Source: Bacillus sp. es.036
GTDB lineage: Bacteria > Bacillota > Bacilli > Bacillales > Guptibacillaceae
Assembly (NCBI RefSeq): GCF_002563635.1
Contig: NZ_PDIZ01000001.1
Coordinates: forward strand, 3,162,001 to 3,226,000
DNA length: 64,000 bases
Direction: 5' to 3'
Part shown: one piece after another, positions 62,840 to 64,000 of the stretch
Layout: each line of letters begins with the position of its first letter
Numbering within the stretch: the stretch's first letter is position 1
Translations under genes and position numbers: made by a program
The notes under the pieces: model-generated
The model's input: only the letters and a program-made list of their open reading frames with translations
Database searches by the model: none
Told to the model about the DNA's origin: nothing

Positions 62840-64000
62840 CTAGCTGACTTGCTGCTTAAACTTGTACTGATTGAGCTTTTCAATCAATGGTTCAGCAGCC
62901 CCGTGAATATTTCCCACACCATATAGTACCTTGTCGTTCAAAAACGGCTCTAATTCAGTAAAAATCTGATCTGTTGTATAATGCTCAAGATCAAGTAAAT
63001 GATCTGCTGGAATGACTCCAGCCTCAAATGCACTTGCAATCGGACTTGTCGTTTCTCCAATTAATACAAGCGTGTGTGCTTCTATATAAGGAAGAACGTC
63101 TCTTGCAAATTGCTCTGTACGATCTACGCGGTCTTCTCTGCAATTCATAATCACGATCGGTTTTTTCGAAGGATAGCCTAGCTGATCGACGCGCTCCCAT
63201 ATATTAAGCGTAGATGCTGCGTCATTCGCTGCGAACCCATTCACAAAAAAGGCAGGAGAATTTGGATTACCTAGAGGTAGAATTCTCATTGCGCCAGGAT
63301 CTGGCTGAGCATTCAACATTCCTTTAAACGCGGTTTCTTCGTCAATACCAATTGCTTCTGCAACCGCAAGGGCGAGAGAGGCATTATCGGGGAAGACCAT
63401 ATATTCAAACTTCAGAAGAAATTCATCAGAAATTCTTGAGTTATCGGCTACAATAACTTTTGTATTTCTTTTCTTCGCAATTTCCTTGTAGTACTCTTCA
63501 TAAGGTGATTCAGTAATAATCAAATGCCCGTTATATGGAATCGTTGCAGTAAACGCTTCTGCCACTTCATCTAACGTTGGTCCCATGACATCCAGGTGGT
63601 CTTCAAGAACATTCACAATAACACCAATATTCGCTTGAAGCATTTGTTTTTGAAAAATTACTTGATAGTCTGGATTAACCGCCATACATTCACTAACTAA
63701 CGCTTCTGCATTTAAGTCAGCGGCTTCTTTAACAACCATTTTCTGTTCACGTATATTAGGTCCTTCAAGTCTTCTCTTGATTGGTTTTTCTTCTCTTGTG
63801 TTCCAATACATCATTCTTGCAGACGTACCTGTTGTCTTCCCAACTGTTCGCATATTTGCTTCCACAAGTACGCCTGTCACTAGCCTGGTAACAGTTGATT
63901 TTCCTCGAATTCCATTAATGTTCACCCTAACTGGTAAACTCTCAATGTTTTTTTGATGTTGTCTGTGCTCATAAATGCCAATAGCTAATACGAGACACAA
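62840..64000 (-). CDS. capB: Poly-gamma-glutamate synthase CapB/PgsB (5' end cut by window)
   Basis: 386 residues are visible; only a few N-terminal residues are missing compared with B. subtilis PgsB (393). ATP-binding VNINGIRGKSTVTRL, VSECMAVNPDYQ, NVLEDHLDVMGPTL and the close VGNIHGAAEPLIEK end identify the ATP-dependent amide ligase, related to Mur ligases, that polymerises glutamate through gamma bonds. First visible gene of the cap operon; its promoter lies outside the window. Confidence 0.95.
   Translation of the reverse strand: MCLVLAIGIYEHRQHQKNIESLPVRVNINGIRGKSTVTRLVTGVLVEANMRTVGKTTGTSARMMYWNTREEKPIKRRLEGPNIREQKMVVKEAADLNAEALVSECMAVNPDYQVIFQKQMLQANIGVIVNVLEDHLDVMGPTLDEVAEAFTATIPYNGHLIITESPYEEYYKEIAKKRNTKVIVADNSRISDEFLLKFEYMVFPDNASLALAVAEAIGIDEETAFKGMLNAQPDPGAMRILPLGNPNSPAFFVNGFAANDAASTLNIWERVDQLGYPSKKPIVIMNCREDRVDRTEQFARDVLPYIEAHTLVLIGETTSPIASAFEAGVIPADHLLDLEHYTTDQIFTELEPFLNDKVLYGVGNIHGAAEPLIEKLNQYKFKQQVS

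Noticed and set aside
1-64000. CRISPR arrays, tRNA/rRNA genes, prophage or integrase
   Set aside because: No regularly spaced repeats, no cloverleaf-like or rRNA-like sequence and no integrase-type protein were recognised.

Overview
The window reads as chromosomal DNA of a low-GC, Gram-positive, endospore-forming Bacillaceae member, probably an environmental, halotolerant or marine Bacillus relative. The basis is strong AGGAGG-type ribosome sites with frequent TTG/GTG starts, SinR-, Fur-, TnrA/GlnR- and LacI/CcpA-type operators, a poly-gamma-glutamate capsule operon ordered as in Bacillus anthracis, and LXG-type (type VII secretion) toxins. No rRNA, tRNA, CRISPR array, prophage or secretion machinery was found. 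The species is not determined.

Layout. 0.4-5.4 kb: orphan sensor histidine kinase, DUF2207 membrane protein, and a sugar-type MFS transporter behind LacI/CcpA-like operators. 5.7-10.4 kb (minus strand): a tightly coupled six-gene cluster that looks like a lasso-peptide locus without cyclase and without the usual B2 protease. It has a 39-residue Lys/Asp-rich precursor, a nucleotidyltransferase, an HPr-kinase-like protein, a PqqD-like RRE, an S26 peptidase and an ABC exporter. 10.5-13.8 kb: two convergent, related beta-helix proteins. 13.9-30.8 kb (minus strand): a sinR homologue followed upstream by a large exopolysaccharide locus (chain-length regulator and kinase, sugar-phosphate transferase, glycosyltransferases, polymerase, flippase, acetyltransferase, complete dTDP-rhamnose set, GDP-mannose enzyme), with a decayed E1/E2-type gene at its edge. 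Inverted repeats of the SinR target GTTCTYT recur in its promoters, and outside it before a c-di-GMP phosphodiesterase gene.

30.9-35.7 kb: lipoprotein, then an ammonium transporter / DUF294 / exonuclease operon with TnrA/GlnR-like boxes. 36.3-55.1 kb is accessory: a glycine-zipper LXG toxin with putative immunity/partner genes and an older, decaying duplicate of the partners, a GGDEF-EAL protein, an M14 carboxypeptidase, a REP-associated transposase surrounded by its putative REP repeats, a Fur-regulated lipoprotein, and a reverse-order lipase toxin (TslA-like) with a DUF1672-like lipoprotein. 55.3-64.0 kb (minus strand): poly-gamma-glutamate functions, capBCADE order (capB cut by the window end), then a protein of eight NlpC/P60 domains of which only one keeps the catalytic cysteine, and an N-formylglutamate-amidohydrolase-like protein.

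Together the genes describe a cell-surface and competition region: two surface polymers (EPS and gamma-PGA), biofilm-type control (SinR, c-di-GMP), a peptide-modification system that may share SinR control with the EPS, and two contact-dependent toxin modules. All family assignments come from reading the sequence; no database search was run.
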